Assembly: GCA_009801015.1 (NCBI GenBank)
Contig: VHZZ01008359.1
Span: forward strand, 21,004 to 44,938
DNA from: Silene noctiflora
Taxonomy: Eukaryota > Streptophyta > Magnoliopsida > Caryophyllales > Caryophyllaceae
Length of the DNA stretch: 23,935 nt
Direction of reading: 5' to 3'
Of this stretch, positions 20,355 through 23,935 are shown piece by piece. How positions within the stretch are numbered: position 1 is the stretch's first letter; each line of letters starts with the position of its first letter. Position numbers and translations under genes: made by a program. The notes under the pieces are model-generated. The model was not told the origin of the DNA. It did no database searches and saw nothing but the letters and a program-made list of their open reading frames with translations.

Positions 20355-20496
20355 ACTCGATCGAGTAACTAACATAATTGATCGAGTAACCCCTACTCGA
20401 TCGAGTTGACCCAACTCGGTCGAGTAACTAACAAACAGGACCTGTCCAGAATCTGATCATTACTTACTCGATAGAGTACCCTCTACTCGATAGAGT
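20355..20496 (-). repeat. Palindrome array in the Tekay LTR (U3)
   Basis: Units start at 20355, 20376, 20395, 20414, then 20466 and 20485. Two are perfect ACTCGATCGAGT; the others are AATTGATCGAGT, ACTCGGTCGAGT and two ACTCGATAGAGT. Spacing is 19-21 bp within clusters, and the clusters start 111 bp apart, close to the 113 bp of the leader array. Confidence 0.88.
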
Positions 20497-20527
20497 ACCC
20501 AAAGACCAGAATACCTGAGGTATTACA

Positions 20528-20839
20528 TGATTGGTTTAATTACTCGACTATAGTTGTTAAAATAATGTCATGATAATGAGTTAATGTATTAATTGAGAAT
20601 TTAATTGGTTGTTTGAAAGAACGCTAATTTGAGACCCTAATCGACAATAATCACCTTACTTAATGTGTTAATTGGTACTTTGAAAGAATGCTAATTAGTG
20701 ATATGTTTCCCTTTCCTAGACTTAGACTTGACTACATGACACCCCCATTACCCCGAATTTCCTTAATTTATCATTTCATATCTATCTTAGTTATTTATTT
20801 CTATTTCATTATCTTAGTTAATTTAGAATATTCAAACCT
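20528..20839. other. Post-integrase stretch of B, no gene
   Basis: AT-rich sequence between the integrase end of B and the Tekay LTR. It contains an unequal duplication: about 20581-20633 and 20660-20701 share TTAATGTRTTAATT and TTTGAAAGAAYGCTAATT. Origin not recognised; it may be ordinary B sequence or a further small insertion. Confidence 0.4.
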
Positions 20840-21800
20840 TCAACCTTGAATCGGCTTCCATTATCGGAGATTAACTTGAAGTCCCCGTATTTACCAACTT
20901 CGGAAATTATGAAGGGTCTCATCCATCTTGATTTTAGCTTCCCGAGAAAAAGCTTGTATCGGGAAATGAAGAATAAGACTCCCTAGGGCTTTTTGCTGGA
21001 TCCTTTTGTCATGAAGCAACTTAGTCCACTCTTTGTATATCTTCGCATTCTAATACAAGTGGAGTCAATATTCTTCCAATTCATGGATTTTCAAGATTCT
21101 CTTTTCTCTTCTTAGCTTGAGGTCAAGGTTTAATTCTTTCATTGCCCAACACACTTTGTACTCTAGCTCGAACGGGAGATGACACTCTTTCCCAGAAATT
21201 AACGTATATAGTGATGTTCCGATGGGAGTATTATAAGACATTCGATATGCCCAAAGTGTATCATCTAGCTTTGTACTCCAATCTTTGCGATTCTTGTTTA
21301 CCACTTTCTCTAATATTTGCTTAATTTCCCAATTGGAAACTTCGACTTGTCCGCTTGTTTGGGGATGATACCCTTGCACGGTCCGATGTTGGACTCCGTA
21401 TCTAGTTTAGCTAGCTTATTTTCATGGATGTGTATTCCCCCATCGCTTATCAATGCCCTCGGTACCCCAAATTTTGGTAATATTTCCTTTTTCAAAAGAC
21501 TAGTTACTACCCTTGCATCATCGGTTGTTGAGGCAATGGCTTCAATCCATTTTGAAATGTAATTGAAGGCCACAATCACGTACTTGTTACCAAGAGAGGA
21601 GATGAATGGGCCTTGGAAGTCTATCCCCCATACATCAAAATCTCAACCTCTAGGATACCTCTTTGAGGCATTTCGTTTTTCCATGAGATGTTGCCCATCC
21701 TTTGATAAGCGTCACAACCAAGCACATAATCCCGAGCATCTCTAAACATGGTGGGTCAATAGAAGCCCTATTGGAGAACCTTTGCAACCATTCTTTTTAC
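20840..21800 (-). pseudogene. Element B integrase remnant (Athila type)
   Basis: Catalytic core at about 21610-21310: [18 protein letters not shown] and [11 protein letters not shown], then [14 protein letters not shown] with the second Asp. The next part, 21379-21065, has [20 protein letters not shown], with the final Glu region, and [18 protein letters not shown]. The C-terminal part at about 21000-20840 has SREAKIKMDET-like and KVEGLNI-type phrases near the usual Athila KLKSRW module. [16 protein letters not shown] wording and the AYRTAYKTPIGTSPY-like segment are typical of Athila. It is decayed. Confidence 0.8.
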
Positions 21801-22597
21801 TCCATAGGGTGAGGAGTGACAACCGTCGAGGATGCCTTCAATTTCCCATTGTGGGACACACTTTCAGTATAGGTCATCACTACATGCTTTGTAGAGGCTT
21901 GGGTCATCCCAAAAAGACCTCTTGACATCAAAGAGAAATCGCTTTTGTTTATTGTAGTCCAAGTTCGGAGGAAGAACTCCTCTAATAATATAATTAGCAT
22001 ATTCGACAAACTATGGTGTTGTTTGTAGCTCAAGTTGGGTATAGATGGCCATTAGAATGTCATCAGGAAAAGAATCATCTATAGGTGGTAAGTCATCTTC
22101 TTTGTTGGGCTCAAATCTTAGCCTTGATAGGTGATCCGCCACTACATTCTCCGCTCCCTTCTTATCACGAATTTCCAAATCAAATTCTTGAAATAGTAGA
22201 ATCCATCGTAGTATTGGATTCCTTTTTTAATAAGCGATGCCTCAAGGCACGGTGATCCGAGAATACTATCACTTTGGATCCAATCAAGTATGAACGGAAT
22301 TTTTCTAATGCATAGACAATGGTAAGAAGTTCATTTTCCATTCTGTCATAGTTAACTTGAGTTGCATCTAGAGTCTTGCTTAGGTAGTATATATCATGTA
22401 GAGTCTTCCCTTCCCATTGGCCTAAAACCGCGTCAGCGGTATAATCGCTTGCATCGCACATCACTTCAAATGGTAACTCCCAATTCGGGGGTTGAATGAT
22501 TGGTGTCGAGATTAATGTCTCTTTTATCCTATCAAATGCTTCAACACACTAGTGAGAAAATTCAAATGGGGAATCCTTAAGTAAAACTTGAGTGGGT
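21801..22597 (-). pseudogene. Element B RT end and RNase H remnant (Athila type)
   Basis: Upstream of RNase H the minus strand reads the RT tail (about 22597-22465) with FDRIKETLISTPIIQPPNW. RNase H at 22464-22180 has VMCDASDYTADAVLGQWEGK, LHDIYYLSKTLDATQVNY, NELLTIVYALEKFRSYLIGS and VIVFSDHRALRH, holding the CDAS and SDH acidic sites. The linker shows [19 protein letters not shown] near 22115 and WFVEYANYIIRGVLPPNLDY at about 22020-21960, wording peculiar to Athila. The element is entered by the LTR of C at 22598. It is decayed. Confidence 0.82.
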
Positions 22598-23408
22598 TGA
22601 TAAGGGTTTAAGTCATATCACCTAAATCAAAGTAATCCTAAAATACTACTAACTAATAGTCAGTGGTAAGTAGGGTATCGTATCCACAGGGAGGCGGTAA
22701 TTATCTAGTTTTCTATTAATTAAGTCCGTCTTAAGGTAACAACTTCATGGAGGTTTGGTTTGTTTAACTAAAACTAATTACAATAAAATAAAAGATAAAT
22801 TCAATAAGATTAAAAGAGTCTAGGGATCAAGTTCACTAGATCAGATATCTGAGGGTGATGATTTAACTAATTAATTGAGCAGTTATGTTGTTTAAGGCCA
22901 TATGATCGGTCGACTCAAATATTCCCTTTAAATCTAAACTTAACACGCGGTCGCTATAATTAAGTCAGTCTATTCAATTGTCGCAGTCTATATTAGTCTT
23001 AACCCGGTCAGTGAAAATCCTAGTTTGTAATACTAATCAATTAATTGTGGCCAAAACTAATTAACTAGATTCGGGACAACAATTGAACAACAACATAAAG
23101 CAATTAACAATCAAGTCATTAAGATAAACCCCCTTCTAACGACCTCTAGATTAATAATTTAACTACTCATACTAACAAGAACTATAGCAATAAGATGCAT
23201 ATAAAACATAATTAAAAGCATGAAAACAACGAACAAGAAAGCTATTGTAAATACGAAACTTGAATTAATAATTAATGAGGAAAGATTAGTAATACCGTAA
23301 ATTAAAGTGTAGATCTGGAAGAACAATAATAGCTAAACTAATCTAATGAATTTCTATGAGTTTTTTGTGTAAAATAGTGCGTAACCCAATAATAAAGCAC
23401 GACTTTAC

Positions 23409-23416
23409 TATTTATA
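23409..23416 (-). promoter_or_regulatory. Candidate TATA box of LTR C
   Basis: TATAAATA on the minus strand, identical to the octamer of LTR B. The palindrome units begin 55 bp upstream. Confidence 0.5.
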
Positions 23417-23470
23417 ATACAAATAAACCGACTTAAGGAAAGTTCTGAGAAAGTATTCAGCAAAGTGGAT

Positions 23471-23526
23471 CTTCGATCGAGTTAAGCATACTCGATCGAG
23501 GACATCATGCACCTACTCGATCGGGG
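23471..23526 (-). repeat. Palindrome array in LTR C
   Basis: CTTCGATCGAGT (23471), ACTCGATCGAGG (23490) and ACTCGATCGGGG (23515); spacings 19 and 25 bp. Each keeps the CGATCG core of the Tekay units. Confidence 0.75.
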
Positions 23527-23935
23527 AACTGGCCTCAGCTACGTTGTTTCGTGATTTCTTCTCTTCTTTCCATCTTCCCTCCTTGATTTTCGTACTATCT
23601 TTTTCGTACTCCGTCTTGCCGACTCCGCGGTGCACATTATCATCCACTTGCTCCATAAATGCATCCATCCTGCATTGAAAAACCAAAAGGCGGAAGTATC
23701 GACATTCTAACATAAACGGCATATAAAATGACATATCATAGCACAAAACCGTCTCAAAAGTAACTAAGGGGAGGCATAAATATGTATATAATTATGACTC
23801 ATCAAACTCCCCCAAACCATCCTTTTGCTTGCCCTCAAGAAAAACACTAATCATAATACAAAAGACAAACATACAAATAGTGAATGAATAACTCAAAGCT
23901 AATGTTAATGCACATACAAATCCCAAGCTATCCAT

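Larger units (their letters stand above)
14153..20527 (-). mobile_element. Tekay/Del-type chromovirus fossil nested in B
   Basis: Minus-strand Ty3/gypsy element, about 6.4 kb in the window. Parts in order: 5' LTR (20527-19160), initiator-Met-type primer site, 781-bp leader, gag (from 18378), zinc knuckle, protease, RT, RNase H, and integrase down to about 14153. It has a single gag-pol order with integrase last. The MPPKRS gag start, the TGTAATACC...GTGTTACA LTR ends and the primer site suit the Tekay/Del clade. A chromodomain and a 3' LTR are not seen; the sequence passes into B at about 14153. The target copy on the 5' side would be TGATT (20528-20532). Coding parts are recognisable throughout with about ten breaks, so it is younger than the Tat copy. 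With only one LTR its age cannot be dated here. Confidence 0.82.
19160..20527 (-). repeat. 5' LTR of the Tekay element
   Basis: 1368 bp. On the minus strand it begins TGTAATACC at 20527 and ends GGTGTTACA at 19160, giving inverted ends that match over about nine bases with one mismatch, and it is followed at once by the primer site. The first 170 bp (U3) carry six palindrome units at 20355-20496. A TATA-like TTTTATTTAA lies at 20291-20300. I find no protein-coding gene in it. Confidence 0.85.
20528..22597 (-). mobile_element. Element B, pol part: Athila-like fossil
   Basis: Upstream part of minus-strand element B as far as the window shows it: end of RT, RNase H, integrase and post-integrase sequence. 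It continues, past the Tekay insertion, at 14152 and below. Its own 5' LTR, gag, protease and most of RT are cut off by the LTR of C at 22598 and should lie beyond the window. It is broken, with around eight or more breaks. Confidence 0.72.
22598..23935 (-). repeat. LTR end of element C (Athila-like), partial
   Basis: Minus-strand LTR ending CCCTTATCA at 22598 inside the RT of B. It carries the block CCCTGTGGATACGATACCCT near its end, the counterpart of CCCGTGGATCGACCTCG in A and of the matching block in B, so it is the same broad family and points the same way as B. TATAAATA (minus) lies at 23409-23416, with three palindrome units upstream at 23471-23526. It may be a solo LTR or the 3' LTR of an element continuing past the window; its start is not reached. 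The likely target copy on this side is TGGGT (22593-22597). Confidence 0.65.

Noticed and set aside
1-23935. tRNA, rRNA, host protein genes
   Set aside because: Apart from the primer-site matches to tRNA 3' ends I found no tRNA- or rRNA-like sequence, and every coding-looking stretch belongs to a retroelement.

Overview
The window is non-genic plant DNA made almost entirely of nested LTR retrotransposon fossils. I see no host gene, rRNA or tRNA. Plant origin rests on the families present: Athila, Tat and chromovirus (Tekay/Del) lineages of Ty3/gypsy, plus a TRIM. A caryophyllid eudicot such as a Silene or Dianthus relative is a guess from overall look only.

Layout, left to right. (1) 1-5108, plus strand: element A, Athila-like. 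It holds the post-pol extra ORF, a polypurine tract, a long LTR (1817-4531) and a tRNA-Asp-type primer site. A minus-strand TRIM (2414-2973) sits inside this LTR. (2) 5109-10677, minus strand: a Tat-lineage element with its 3' LTR (5109-5767), an antisense ORF region, integrase and additional RNase H. (3) 10678-14152 and 20528-22597, minus strand: element B, Athila-like, with its 3' LTR (10678-13770), 3' internal region and pol remnant. (4) 14153-20527, minus strand: a Tekay/Del chromovirus inside B, with 5' LTR, primer site, leader, gag, protease, RT-RNase H and integrase. (5) 22598-23935, minus strand: the LTR end of a third Athila-like element, C, also inside B.

Reading the junctions, A was entered by Tat, Tat by B, and B by both Tekay and C; the TRIM entered the LTR of A. 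All coding parts are decayed and none of the larger elements is whole in the window.

The signal that ordinary annotation does not explain is an array of a 12-bp perfect palindrome, ACTCGATCGAGT, and its variants. Units lie about 19-21 bp apart. They occur in the Tekay LTR, again in the Tekay leader, in the LTR of C and in the stretch after the primer site of A. B has a related GC-rich array (consensus about RCTYGCCCGGGY) at the same spacing and the same place, and A has a single CTCG-NN-CGAG palindrome there. In all four LTRs the array lies about 55-200 bp upstream of a TATA-like sequence, which suggests a shared enhancer-type module used by unrelated retrotransposon lineages.
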